Source of the DNA: Sphingobacteriales bacterium
GTDB lineage: Bacteria; Bacteroidota; Bacteroidia; Chitinophagales; CAIOSU01
Direction: 5' to 3'
NCBI GenBank assembly: GCA_027483645.1
Contig: JAIXUD010000022.1
Location: forward strand, 434,001-498,000
Length of the DNA: 64,000 bases
Part shown: positions 1 to 9,419 of the stretch, piece by piece
Position numbering within the stretch: the first letter of the stretch is position 1
Layout of the letters: each line of letters begins with the position of its first letter
Made by a program: the position numbers and the translations under genes
Notes under the pieces: model-generated
What the model saw: the letters and a program-made list of their open reading frames with translations, nothing else
What the model was told of the DNA's origin: nothing
Database searches by the model: none

Positions 1-449
1 ATCTGCGCATTGCGCATGCTTTCAGTAAGGCTGATGTTCTCTAGCGCATCGCCAAACTCAAAAGGGCGGTGGTCGCTACCGGGCTCATCGCCTTGCCCGC
101 TAAACGGAGTTTTGTGGCTGCCGCGCTTCCCCTTCTTCAGCTTGCCAAAAATCTCCTCTAGTGCATTCTGGCGAATGGCTTGTTCGGTTTTTGGGGTAAT
201 GGCGAGATTTCCACCCGGTTCATCTTCTTTTAAGTAACCGCGTTTTTTTAGGTCTTCAATAAAGTCGCCTACGCCATATTTATCGTCGGTAAGCTTATAC
301 TCTTTGTCTAGTTCATTAAGCCAACTAATAGCCTCCGCCACATCGCCGCTAGTATAAGTAAGCAGCTCTTTAAAAATCTTAAATAGCTTGTCGAAAGGAG
401 TTTGGTCCTGAGCGTTGGGGTCAAATTTGGAGAAACGGTAACCGAGCAT
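1..449 (-). CDS. VWA-domain protein, N-terminal part (cut by left edge)
   Basis: The reverse strand from the ATG at 449 is open to the window edge, giving 149 residues that start MLGYRFSKFDPNAQDQTPFD and continue through LLTYTSGDVAEAISWLNEL and a basic GKLKKGKRGSH stretch to ENISLTESMRNAQ. From memory this matches the N-terminal, pre-VWA half of a conserved Bacteroidota VWA (CoxE/magnesium-chelatase-D-like) protein of about 370-400 residues; those proteins usually sit beside a MoxR-type or chelatase AAA+ ATPase. The metal-binding MIDAS motif would lie beyond the edge, so the VWA fold itself is not visible. The function is probably as an AAA+ partner, by analogy only. A heptamer repeat array lies 14 nt upstream of the start, in the leader. 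Confidence 0.75.
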   Translation of the reverse strand, partial: MLGYRFSKFDPNAQDQTPFDKLFKIFKELLTYTSGDVAEAISWLNELDKEYKLTDDKYGVGDFIEDLKKRGYLKEDEPGGNLAITPKTEQAIRQNALEEIFGKLKKGKRGSHKTPFSGQGDEPGSDHRPFEFGDALENISLTESMRNAQ

Positions 450-462
450 TGGCGAAAATTGA

Positions 463-494
463 GACACAAGATATTAGACGCAAGACACAAGACC
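463..494. repeat. Heptamer array, AGACACA family
   Basis: Units GACACAA, GATATTA, GACGCAA, GACACAA follow at exact 7-nt steps. The array lies in the leader of the VWA gene and is the inverted partner of the array at 863-897. Confidence 0.75.
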
Positions 495-580
495 TGCTTC
501 AATGTTACCTACAACCAAAATACTGGGTTTAGAGTTTAGTTTTTTGGGATTATTTCCTTTTAAAGAATTCCTCAAATGAA

Positions 581-801
581 CGTCATTGCGAAACCCTACT
601 TGGTGCTCCAATTACTTAGGAGTTTACATGGGTTGAAGCAATCCCCTGCCACGGAGAATGATATTCTCAAACCAATGAAGCCAATTATGTAATATGTATG
701 AATGCCTAAGTTATGGAATTTCTCCAGCCTCGTAGGGGGATTGCTTCAGGCCATCGGAGTGCATCACATACCGCAAAATCAAGTAGGCCTTCGCAATGAC
801 G
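581..801. repeat. Palindromic MITE-like element, copy 1
   Basis: The element is bounded by perfect 12-bp inverted termini, CGTCATTGCGAA at 581-592 and TTCGCAATGACG at 790-801. A second inverted pair lies inside, TGAAGCAATCCCC at 634-646 and GGGGATTGCTTCA at 736-748. It fills most of the 445-bp gap between the VWA and OPT genes, encodes nothing, and has a second copy at 24578-24788. Short CGTCATTGCGA-type dispersed repeats are common in several bacterial phyla. Confidence 0.85.
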
Positions 802-862
802 TACATTTTTGGACACAATAATGTGCTTTTTGTATAGGATGCCTTCTCTTTTTTGAAACAAG

Positions 863-897
863 TCTTGATACTTGATACTTGTGTCTTGATACTATCA
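863..897. repeat. Heptamer array, AGACACA family (inverted partner)
   Basis: Units TCTTGAT, ACTTGAT, ACTTGTG, TCTTGAT, ACTATCA. The last unit contains the stop codon of the OPT transporter gene. With 463-494 it brackets the palindromic element at 581-801. Confidence 0.7.
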
Positions 898-2874
898 TCT
901 CGCCTTCACCACCGCATAATACAACCCTGCGCAACAACCTAAAAACACCCCAAATCCAATCCAATCGGGTAGTGGGTTTTCGATGAGGCGCATTACATTG
1001 TCATCTTCATAGTACCATATTGGGAAGGCCATAGCTACACCTACCAAGGCTTCGCCCGTAATCAAGCCAGAGGCGAATAATAGCCCAGCTTTCTCAGCAT
1101 TACCTTTGCGCATTTCCAGGTCTATACCGGCATTTGGAAGATCCAAAATATTTACTTCGCGTTCTGCGGCTACTTGCGCCGTTTTGTGCTGCTTTTTGAA
1201 ATACCTATCCACCAACCAAGCAATTACCCCACCAAAGAAAATGGCGGTATCCAAATACATGGGCAGGTACATGCCTACGGCCACGGCAAGCACCGGCATA
1301 CGGAAATTGCTGCCACGGCGCGCCAAAATCTGGTCGATGATGATGATAACCGCGCCAATGGCCATGCCACCATAAATATAATCCCATGGCAGCTCGCCGC
1401 CGAACACGCCTTCGGCTACGCTCATCATCAAAGTTGCCTGTGGGGCCGATAAGTCTTCTGACCCTATAGTGTAGGCTTTATTCAATAAATTGAGTACAGG
1501 AGCCATTACCAACGCTGCCGTTACCACGCCTATTATCTGCATGTACTGCTGGTACTTGGGTGTCGCGCCCAGTTCGTAGCCCGATTTAAGGTCTTGCATA
1601 TTATCGCCGGCAATGGCGGCAGCACAACACACCACGGCACCAATCATAATGGCCGAAGCCGCACCCACTGGCGAATCTGTGCCCAAAAGCACCGCCAAAA
1701 TGAGCGCACACGAAAGGATGGTAGCAATGGTAACGCCCGAAATGGGGTTGTTGCTACTACCCACCAAGCCAGCCATATAGCCAGCTACAGCCGAGAACAC
1801 AAACCCAGCAATAACCATAAGGATGGTCATGAAAATGCTGATTTCCAGCATCTCTATTTGCCTCCAGTAGATAATAAAAATAGGTACAATCAACACCCCA
1901 ATGCCAATTAGTATCCACTGTATCGGCATGTCGTACTCCGTGCGCAGGATGGTGGCGTTGTGGTCTTTGCCTTTCTTGAAAGCGCTAATACCTTCCTTAA
2001 CCGCCGACAACAACGATTTGCGGATGCTGATGATGGCCCACAAGCCGCCCACTATCATAGCACCCACACCTAGGTAACGAATCTGATATTTGTAGAGATA
2101 GCCTGCATGGTCCATCAGGGCCGTTCCTTCGGGTACGCCATTAATGGCCATGTGCGCCGGGATGCCAATATACCAAGTAATGGCACCGCCCAAGATAACC
2201 AGCAGCGAAATATTGAGACCGACAATGTAGCCTACCGCCATTACCGCTGGGGTAAGGTAAGTGCCGAAGTATAAAAAACCTTTACCCTTCACCAAGGCCG
2301 CCGCCTCAAATTGCCCCGGCCACAGTTTAAACCCTTCAATCACTAGCTTGATAATGCCCCCCAAACCACTGCCTATTATCAAATACTTCATAAAGCTGCC
2401 GCCTTCAGTACCTGCCTTCAGTACTTCTGCCGTGGCCAATCCTTCGGGGAACATCAACTTTTCCTTTACAATCAGCGCATTCCTGAGCGGGATGGTAAAA
2501 AATACGCCCAGCACCCCGCCGCAACCAGCAATCAGGGTAGTTTCCAAGTAGTTGAATTCCGTCCAATATTGCATCAGTACCAACGCAGGAAGCGTAAATA
2601 TCACCCCTGCCGCAAGCGCCTCGCCTGAAGAAGCGGCCGTTTGCACACCGTTGTTTTCCAAGATGTTGGAAGTGCGGAACAGCCTTAGAATTGCCATCGA
2701 CATTACCGCAGCAGGGATGGATGCCGAAACCGTCATTCCCAAAAACAAGCCCATGTAGGCATTGGCCGCGCCCAATATGGCCGATAGGATAATAGCTAAA
2801 ATGATAGCCTTTACGGTTATCTCCGGCAAAATGGTACTGGCAGGTATATAGGGCTTGTGCTCGGGCTGCGACAT
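895..2874 (-). CDS. OPT family oligopeptide transporter
   Basis: This is a 659-residue polytopic inner-membrane protein with many hydrophobic segments, such as ILAIILSAILGAANAYMGLF near the N-terminus and AIMIGAVVCCAAAIAGDNMQ in the second half. The segments AYMGLFLGMTVSASIPAAV and GDNMQDLKSGYELGATP are characteristic of bacterial OPT transporters, which take up oligopeptides or metal chelates. I place the start at the ATG at 2874 (MSQPEHKPYIPASTILPEIT). The in-frame ATG at 3000 would add 42 atypical residues and overlap the divergent gene that starts at 2989. The substrate cannot be told from sequence. The stop codon lies in a heptamer repeat array, so the repeat begins where the coding sequence ends. 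Confidence 0.9.
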   Translation of the reverse strand: MSQPEHKPYIPASTILPEITVKAIILAIILSAILGAANAYMGLFLGMTVSASIPAAVMSMAILRLFRTSNILENNGVQTAASSGEALAAGVIFTLPALVLMQYWTEFNYLETTLIAGCGGVLGVFFTIPLRNALIVKEKLMFPEGLATAEVLKAGTEGGSFMKYLIIGSGLGGIIKLVIEGFKLWPGQFEAAALVKGKGFLYFGTYLTPAVMAVGYIVGLNISLLVILGGAITWYIGIPAHMAINGVPEGTALMDHAGYLYKYQIRYLGVGAMIVGGLWAIISIRKSLLSAVKEGISAFKKGKDHNATILRTEYDMPIQWILIGIGVLIVPIFIIYWRQIEMLEISIFMTILMVIAGFVFSAVAGYMAGLVGSSNNPISGVTIATILSCALILAVLLGTDSPVGAASAIMIGAVVCCAAAIAGDNMQDLKSGYELGATPKYQQYMQIIGVVTAALVMAPVLNLLNKAYTIGSEDLSAPQATLMMSVAEGVFGGELPWDYIYGGMAIGAVIIIIDQILARRGSNFRMPVLAVAVGMYLPMYLDTAIFFGGVIAWLVDRYFKKQHKTAQVAAEREVNILDLPNAGIDLEMRKGNAEKAGLLFASGLITGEALVGVAMAFPIWYYEDDNVMRLIENPLPDWIGFGVFLGCCAGLYYAVVKAR

Positions 2875-2988
2875 GGTGGAGGGTTGTGTGCTGGGTAAAG
2901 TTATAAAAAAGTAAGTGCGATAAGTGAAGTAGACGATACAATGTATCGGTATATCAATTCCAATTTCTAAAAGTTTACCTTCGCCATT

Positions 2989-3468
2989 ATGTACTGGCAA
3001 GATAAAGTTTACGAGGTAAGAAAGCGATACGATTTAAGCGATCATGAACTGCGCACGCCCTATACCGATTGGCCGAAAATCATGAAAAAGATAGAAGCCA
3101 ATTTCATTATCAAGGAAAACGCCAAAGATCATTTTGCCAATTGGCTACTACACCTTAACACCAATTTGGTTACGCAGCAAAGCAATGATTTAACTGATTG
3201 GAAAACGGTATTACCGAAAAGCGGGCATTACTACTTGGTGCTTACCGGCAAAGTGGCCTCCAACAAACATTTTGTGTTCGATTGCTCATTGAAGGCATTG
3301 ATAGCTTTGGTAGACCTTGTGGAAGACAGCCATTTTTATGTGATTGATAAAAAATATCATTGGCTGATTCTGTTCGAACGAGATGAAGCCTTTAAGCGAG
3401 TAGTGGGTTATAAGTTGTTGGAAGCCCTGCCGAACCTTGCCCAACCAAAGGGTAATGCACAAAAATAA
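2989..3468 (+). CDS. Hypothetical protein (159 aa)
   Basis: I do not recognise this protein. It is soluble, with no signal peptide or membrane segment, begins MYWQDKVYEVRKRYDLSD and ends PNLAQPKGNAQK. It is rich in aromatic and charged residues, with a central strand-rich stretch (HYYLVLTGKVASNKHFVFD) and an amphipathic helix (SLKALIALVDLVEDS). It might be a small alpha/beta fold of the SMI1/SUKH kind, but that is only an impression. It is divergent from the OPT transporter, with about 114 nt between the two chosen starts. A TACCTTCG sequence at 2976-2983 resembles the Bacteroidota -7 box and lies only 5 nt before the ATG, so the leader would be very short. Base composition is like the neighbours. 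Confidence 0.75.
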   Translation: MYWQDKVYEVRKRYDLSDHELRTPYTDWPKIMKKIEANFIIKENAKDHFANWLLHLNTNLVTQQSNDLTDWKTVLPKSGHYYLVLTGKVASNKHFVFDCSLKALIALVDLVEDSHFYVIDKKYHWLILFERDEAFKRVVGYKLLEALPNLAQPKGNAQK

Positions 3469-3556
3469 ATACCCGTACTACTCAAAATAATTACCAAAAA
3501 GCGGTATATTAAAGGCTAATTTCAAAAACTAAACGGCTAAAGGGGCTGAAACAACA

Positions 3557-6500
3557 ATGATGAACTTAAGTGCTCTCAGGCGCTGCATTCCGACAATTTG
3601 CCTATTGTTAATCGTGACCGCGGTGTGGGCCCAGCACCAGCACGGATCACCCGAACCGCCTGACCCCGATGGCGGTAGGGCTGCCTCATTTTCTGAAAAC
3701 AAGGGCCAGTGGGATGACCATATTTTGTACGAACTGAGGTTTAATAACGGTAAGCTCTTCCTTGAAAACAATGCCTTTACCTTTGCTTTTGTCGATCCGC
3801 ACCAATTAGAAGAAACCTTAGCCCATCCGCATGAGCACGGCCAAGAGGTTTACGATAAGCTTATGCGCCGCGAGTCAATTTACTTTGATAGCCATGCGTT
3901 CCGTATTCGATTCAAAGGAGCCAATCCTGATGCGGGTACTGCAGGTACTTCTCCATTTGGCCACTATGAAAACTACTACATCGGCAGCGACCCTAACAAA
4001 TGGGCCAGCAAGGTAAGCGTATATAATGGCGTGAACTATACTGAGCTTTACCCCGGCATTGATATGCAGATAAACGGCCACGGGCAGGCGCTGAAGTACG
4101 ACTTCATCATACAACCAAATGCTGACCCTAAGCAAATTGTATTGCAGTTTGAAGGGGTGGACGACCTGTACCTGAAAGATGGACAACTGCACTACGAAAC
4201 CAGTGTAACCCATATTTATGAAACCGCCCCTTATGCCTATCAAATGATTGACGGGCAGCAGCGCAAAGTTGCTTGTAAATTCGTGTTGCAGCGCAATGAA
4301 GTAAGCTTTGACCTGCCTAATGGCTATGACCCCAACTACCCGTTGGTGATTGACCCTACACTGGTATTTTCCTCCTATACTGGCGCCACTACCGACAACT
4401 GGGGCTACACTGCTACTTACGACCAAGCCGAAAACCTGTATGCTGGTGGCGTAGTTTTCCGTGGGTTGGGCTACCCGGTAACCACGGGCGCTTACCAAAC
4501 CTTTTTTGCGGGCGGCAACCCTGGCAGCAGTGGCGGCTCTTTCCCCTGTGACATTGGTATTTCCAAATTCACTGCCGATGGTAGCAGCCTGCTGTTCTCT
4601 ACTTACCTAGGTGGGGCTGGCAATGAAGCTCCCCATAGCTTGGTGGTGAACAGCCAAAACGAATTGCTGGTGTACGGTGCTACTGGCTCCAACAACTTCC
4701 CGCTGGTAAGCCCTGTGCAAAATGTATTCCGTGGGGGTACCTTTTACATCAACACCTACGTAATTGAGTTCGATCAGGGGACCGATATTTACATCAGTAA
4801 ATTTAGTGCTGATGGTTCTTCGCTTACCGGCTCTACCTATGCTGGCGGTACGGGAAACGATGGCCTGAACACTGCTGTAACACTAGTAAACAACTATGCC
4901 GACCAAGCCCGTGGAGAGATAATAGTGGATGATAACGATTTCATTTTTGTGGCATCTAGCACACAATCCAACAACTTCCCGGTTACGCCCAATGCCCCTC
5001 AAAGCACTAATAGGGGCGGGCAAGATGCATGCCTACTGAAGTACACGCCCAACCTACAAACGCTTTTGATTTCAACTTACATTGGTGGCACTAACGATGA
5101 TGCGGGCTACTCCATGAAAGTGGCCGCCAACGATGATGTATACTTATGTGGTGGCACTCAGAGTACCAACATGCCTAGTATGGCCGGCGGATTGAACCCC
5201 ACCTACCGGGGCGGAACTGTTGATGGGTACGTGCTAAAGATTAATGCTGCCGGTACTGCATTTTTAAGGGGTACTTACATTGGCACCAATGCTTACGACC
5301 AGGTGTACCTTATTGAAATGGATGCCAATGAAGACATTTATGTTTATGGACAAACGCTAGGCACATACCCCGTTACGGCAGGTGTTTATTCCAACCCCAA
5401 CGGCAAGCAGTTTATACACAAACTCAACAATAATCTTAGTGCCACACAGTTTTCAACCGTATTCGGTTCTGGCTCGACAGGCATAGATATATCACCCACC
5501 GCGTTATTGGTGGATATTTGCGACAACATTTACATCTCCGGCTGGGGCGGTGAGGTAAATAATGCCTTCCGTAGCGATGGTACCTTAGGGTTTACCAATG
5601 GAATGGCCGTAACGCCCGACGCCTACAAGGCTACCACCGATGGCAGCGACTTTTACTTTATGGTGCTTAATAAAGACGCCGATAGCCTAGTATATGCTAC
5701 CTTTTTTGGGGGTAATGGCCCCAATGGCGAGCATGTGGATGGCGGCACCAGCCGATTTGATGAGGATGGCATTATCTACCAAGCAGTTTGCGCTTCTTGC
5801 GGAGGTACCAATATTTTCCCCACCACACCAGGCGCGTGGGCTGTTAGAAGTGGACAAAACGTGGCTGGCGGCAACTGCAATTTGGGCGTAATTAAATTCG
5901 AGTTTGAACTGGCTACTATCGATATAGAAGTTGACCTGCGTCCATCGGGGTTTGGCTGTGTGCCCTATACCGTAGCTTTTGAAGGGATAACCAGCACCGC
6001 CAATGCCTATTTCTGGGATTTGGGTAATGGCGATACCTCGTATGCGATAAACCCAACCACTACCTATTTGGATACGGGTACCTACCAGATCATGCTTATC
6101 GGCTTTGATAGTACCACCTGTAGCGGTATAACCTTAATTGATACAGCTTATGCCACCATAGTGGTAGGAGACGACTCCATTACGCCTGCCTTTACCATGA
6201 ATGTGTTGAGCGATTGCGGCACCTACGAAGTGGAGTTTATAAATAATACCGTATCCACCGGCCCCGGCACGGTTACTTACAATTGGAATTTTGGAGATGG
6301 CAATAGCTCAAACCTTGCGTCGCCCACGCATGTATACGATTCTGCCGGAACCTATATTGTGTTTTTGGTGGTGGTAAACCCTGCTGCTTGCCGATCGGTG
6401 GCGATAATTAGCGATACAATTACCTTTTTACCCACGCAGATTTTCGATTTCACCCCATCTGATACCGTGGGTTGTATCCCGTTAACTGTAACATTTGATA

Positions 6501-8206
6501 ACAACAGTAGCAGCCCCTTGGCGCAAACATTGGTTTGGCAATTTGGCAATGGAAGCCAAACCACCACTATATTGCCGGGCGACGACCCTGACCACCTGTA
6601 CACATCCCCAGGGGTGTTTACGGTTACCGTTACCGCTACCTCCCCCGGGGCATGTAACCCAATATTGGCTGATTCGGTGGACATCTCCATCGCCCCACGA
6701 GACTCTGTTTTTGCTGGGTTTGTTCTTACGATTGTGGATAGTTGCGATTATACCATCAGCATTACAGATACCAGCCGTGGTGGGCTTTTTAGGTACTACT
6801 ATTTTGGCAATGGCGACTCTACCACCGTGCCCAATCCCAGTTATGTATACGCCGCACCGGGTACCTACACCATTACCCAAATAGTGAACAATGGCTTCTG
6901 TAGCAATAGCGATACCACTACGCTCACCATTACCCTATTGCCTAGGTTGCTGGCGGCCCTTGCAACGCCCGATACTACCTGCCTTACCCAGCCTATGCTT
7001 TTTGTAAACAATACAGTTAGCGTAAGTGGCAACACCACATATACCTGGAACTTTGGCGATGGCAACACCTCTACCCAGCCCAGCCCCATATATACGTATG
7101 GTAGCACGGGTACTTTCAACGTGACCTTAGTGGCCACCAATCCGCAAACGTGCAACGGTACCGATACCGCACGTACAACAGTAACGATTATTGACGACAG
7201 TATTTTTGTGGACTTCACCTACAATATATTGAGCCGCAGTTGCGATTCGCTGGTGGTGCAGTTTACCAATACCAGCACCAACGCGAATACATTCTCGTGG
7301 GATTTTGGCGACGGTGCTTTTAGCACCTTGCCATCTCCGAGACATGTATACACGGTGGCAGATACGTTTTTGGTGACCTTCACCGCGGCCAATAGGCAGG
7401 TGTGCAATCAACCCGATACCTTGAATGAAACCTTCATTCTAGAGCCTCGCGTTACGGCGGTCTTCGATCCTACAAATGGCTGTATACCGTACTCTTATCA
7501 AGTGCAGAACTTGGGGGCAAACGTAGCCACCAGCTACTGGAGCCTCAGCGACGGACAGAATTCTACGGACATCAACCCGACCTTCGTTTTCGATTCCATT
7601 GGTTCGTTTACCCTAAACCTCACCAATTACAACCCCGAAACTTGCAACGACAGCGCCAAGTTCCAAGGCTCATTTAACGTTTATGCACCGCCTACTGCGT
7701 TCTTCGAAACCGATAGTAGTGCGTTCCAGTTGTATTTCCCTATCCTGTTCAACAACCAAAGTACCTCCCCGAGTTTCTATAGCTGGACGTTTGGCGATGG
7801 CGATACCTCAGCACAGCGCAACCCTTACCATGAGTATCGCGATACTGGCTTCTACGAGCCTTGCGTAACCGTGCTCGACCAAAACCTGTGTACCGATACC
7901 TATTGCAAAGAGCTGGAAATATACTTTATTGGTGTGGTGGATGTTCCCAATGCCTTCAGCCCCAATGGCGATGGCAGCAACGATGTGCTGTATGTGCGCG
8001 GCTATGGTGTTACTGAGTTGGAGTTTAAGGTGTTCAACCGCTGGGGCGAGCTGGTGTTCGAGTCCAACAGCTTGGACGTGGGCTGGGATGGTACTTACAA
8101 GAACAAAGGCCAAGAGATGGAGGTGTATATATATACCTTACAGGCCCGCTTCTTAGACGGTTCCGACACCGGCATTAGGAAAGGTAACGTAACCCTGTTA
8201 AGATAA
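3557..8206 (+). CDS. Giant PKD-repeat adhesin with T9SS type B sorting domain
   Basis: The product is 1549 residues, secreted to the cell surface by type IX secretion. A Sec signal peptide covers residues 1-25 and ends VWAQ. A DUF7948-like N-terminal domain starts about residue 44 (SFSENKGQWDDHILYE). Beta-propeller SBBP-type repeats cover about 270-790, with recurring STYLGGAGNE-like cores. Eight PKD-like modules follow at about 800-1440, each with a WxFGDG-type core. The last ~95 residues (VPNAFSPNGDGSNDVLYV to KGNVTLLR) are a gliding-motility-associated type B sorting domain. The PorP/SprF gene starts 4 nt downstream, the usual operon layout for type B cargo and partner. The ATG at 3560 is an equally possible start. 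A role in adhesion or gliding is inferred from architecture. Confidence 0.93.
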   Translation: MMNLSALRRCIPTICLLLIVTAVWAQHQHGSPEPPDPDGGRAASFSENKGQWDDHILYELRFNNGKLFLENNAFTFAFVDPHQLEETLAHPHEHGQEVYDKLMRRESIYFDSHAFRIRFKGANPDAGTAGTSPFGHYENYYIGSDPNKWASKVSVYNGVNYTELYPGIDMQINGHGQALKYDFIIQPNADPKQIVLQFEGVDDLYLKDGQLHYETSVTHIYETAPYAYQMIDGQQRKVACKFVLQRNEVSFDLPNGYDPNYPLVIDPTLVFSSYTGATTDNWGYTATYDQAENLYAGGVVFRGLGYPVTTGAYQTFFAGGNPGSSGGSFPCDIGISKFTADGSSLLFSTYLGGAGNEAPHSLVVNSQNELLVYGATGSNNFPLVSPVQNVFRGGTFYINTYVIEFDQGTDIYISKFSADGSSLTGSTYAGGTGNDGLNTAVTLVNNYADQARGEIIVDDNDFIFVASSTQSNNFPVTPNAPQSTNRGGQDACLLKYTPNLQTLLISTYIGGTNDDAGYSMKVAANDDVYLCGGTQSTNMPSMAGGLNPTYRGGTVDGYVLKINAAGTAFLRGTYIGTNAYDQVYLIEMDANEDIYVYGQTLGTYPVTAGVYSNPNGKQFIHKLNNNLSATQFSTVFGSGSTGIDISPTALLVDICDNIYISGWGGEVNNAFRSDGTLGFTNGMAVTPDAYKATTDGSDFYFMVLNKDADSLVYATFFGGNGPNGEHVDGGTSRFDEDGIIYQAVCASCGGTNIFPTTPGAWAVRSGQNVAGGNCNLGVIKFEFELATIDIEVDLRPSGFGCVPYTVAFEGITSTANAYFWDLGNGDTSYAINPTTTYLDTGTYQIMLIGFDSTTCSGITLIDTAYATIVVGDDSITPAFTMNVLSDCGTYEVEFINNTVSTGPGTVTYNWNFGDGNSSNLASPTHVYDSAGTYIVFLVVVNPAACRSVAIISDTITFLPTQIFDFTPSDTVGCIPLTVTFDNNSSSPLAQTLVWQFGNGSQTTTILPGDDPDHLYTSPGVFTVTVTATSPGACNPILADSVDISIAPRDSVFAGFVLTIVDSCDYTISITDTSRGGLFRYYYFGNGDSTTVPNPSYVYAAPGTYTITQIVNNGFCSNSDTTTLTITLLPRLLAALATPDTTCLTQPMLFVNNTVSVSGNTTYTWNFGDGNTSTQPSPIYTYGSTGTFNVTLVATNPQTCNGTDTARTTVTIIDDSIFVDFTYNILSRSCDSLVVQFTNTSTNANTFSWDFGDGAFSTLPSPRHVYTVADTFLVTFTAANRQVCNQPDTLNETFILEPRVTAVFDPTNGCIPYSYQVQNLGANVATSYWSLSDGQNSTDINPTFVFDSIGSFTLNLTNYNPETCNDSAKFQGSFNVYAPPTAFFETDSSAFQLYFPILFNNQSTSPSFYSWTFGDGDTSAQRNPYHEYRDTGFYEPCVTVLDQNLCTDTYCKELEIYFIGVVDVPNAFSPNGDGSNDVLYVRGYGVTELEFKVFNRWGELVFESNSLDVGWDGTYKNKGQEMEVYIYTLQARFLDGSDTGIRKGNVTLLR

Positions 8207-8210
8207 GGCC

Positions 8211-9248
8211 ATGAAATACACAGCAACCATCATCATACTGCTGCTGGCCACCATCGTAGCCAGGGCGCAAGACCTCCACTTCTCGCAATTTTACGCCACC
8301 CCCCTCACCATCAACCCTGCCGAAACGGGCAATTTTATTGAGGATTACCGCGTAGGGGGCAACTTTAAAAACCAATGGCCTTGGGGGCAGCAGGATAAGC
8401 GCTTCTCGTACCGCACCTTCTCGCTTTATAGCGATTTCTCCCTGTTCCACAACCGCCTGCCCAATAAAGATTGGATGGGCGCGGGGCTGGTAATGTTGCA
8501 AGACTTTGCCGGCGACGGCAACCTTTCCATTACCAAGGTGTATGGCTCGGTGGCCTACCATAAGGTTATTGGTAGGGAGGCCAAGTACTACCTATCGTTG
8601 GGGGTGAATGGCGGCTTGGTGCAGAAACGCATCAACTACGATGCGCTCTTTTTCGACAACCAATGGAACGACCTCTTTTTTGATCTAGATGAAGCTACCG
8701 GCGAACCCGGAAACGCTAATTGGAACACCCTCTATTTCGACATGTCGGCAGGGGTGAATTTTAGCATGGCGCCTCGCAAAAACATGCGCTTTAGTGTTGG
8801 CGCGGCCCTCATGCACCTTACCAAGCCACAGGAAACCTTCTATGCCGATGCCAACAACAACCGCCTCGGCATGCGCCCTGCGGTTACGGCTACGGGTAGC
8901 ATCCGGTTTAGCAAAAAGTGGCACATTGAGCCTGGCTATTTCTATATGTTCCAGAAGCGGGCATCGCAGCACGTTATCAACCTTTTGGCGGGCTACAGCG
9001 TGCCTACCAACAGCCGCACCAGCCACCACACACTTTACTTCGGCAGCTCTTACAGGGTAAAGGATGCCATCATACCCGTGGTGGGCTACCGCTATAAATC
9101 GGTGAAGGTGCTGATGAACTACGACGTAAACCTATCGAAGCTCACCGAGGCCAGCAACGCCGTGGGCGGCTTCGAGATATCGGTAGTGCACACAGGCTTC
9201 TTCCCAAATAGCACAGGCAACAGGGCTGTGCCGTGCCCTAGGTTGTAA
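8211..9248 (+). CDS. PorP/SprF family T9SS outer-membrane protein
   Basis: The 345-residue protein has a signal peptide (MKYTATIIILLLATIVARAQ) and the family's opening motif QDLHFSQFYATPLTINPAETG. Alternating amphipathic strands follow (KVYGSVAYHK, YYLSLGVNGG, MRFSVGAALMHL), consistent with a small outer-membrane beta-barrel. PorP/SprF proteins are needed for secretion or surface attachment of T9SS cargo with type B C-terminal domains. The gene starts 4 nt after the adhesin stop codon, so the two are very likely co-transcribed and functionally paired. The C-terminus ends NRAVPCPRL after a short extension past the last strand. No terminator with a T-run follows, but an octamer-repeat hairpin lies at 9259-9400. 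Confidence 0.92.
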   Translation: MKYTATIIILLLATIVARAQDLHFSQFYATPLTINPAETGNFIEDYRVGGNFKNQWPWGQQDKRFSYRTFSLYSDFSLFHNRLPNKDWMGAGLVMLQDFAGDGNLSITKVYGSVAYHKVIGREAKYYLSLGVNGGLVQKRINYDALFFDNQWNDLFFDLDEATGEPGNANWNTLYFDMSAGVNFSMAPRKNMRFSVGAALMHLTKPQETFYADANNNRLGMRPAVTATGSIRFSKKWHIEPGYFYMFQKRASQHVINLLAGYSVPTNSRTSHHTLYFGSSYRVKDAIIPVVGYRYKSVKVLMNYDVNLSKLTEASNAVGGFEISVVHTGFFPNSTGNRAVPCPRL

Positions 9249-9258
9249 GATTTTTTCT

Positions 9259-9400
9259 GTCAGAATCAGAATTACCAGAATTTAAGAATTAGAGAATTTG
9301 GTATGTCGAAGACCATTATACGTCTGTACTTCACATTTGAATTCTAAAATTTACAAATTCTGCAAACTATCTCACGCAAAGCGTAATTCTGATTCAGACA
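9259..9400. repeat. Inverted octamer repeat pair (CAGAATTA family)
   Basis: TGTCAGAATCAGAATTA at 9259-9275 is inverted, with one mismatch, at 9384-9400. Between them lie degenerate AGAATTT-like units on the left (to about 9300) and AATTCTAA-like units on the right (9340-9362). The RNA could form a long imperfect hairpin between the convergent PorP/SprF and glucosidase genes. Confidence 0.75.
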
Positions 9401-9419
9401 AAAGCACGAAACACCCTAA

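Noticed and set aside
2875-3000. N-terminal extension of the OPT transporter to the ATG at 3000
   Set aside because: The added 42 residues do not fit the family and would overlap the start of the divergent gene.
3557-9248. Diversity-generating retroelement target in the adhesin/SprF locus
   Set aside because: No reverse transcriptase or template/variable repeat pair with A-specific changes is visible; the repeats are ordinary PKD modules.
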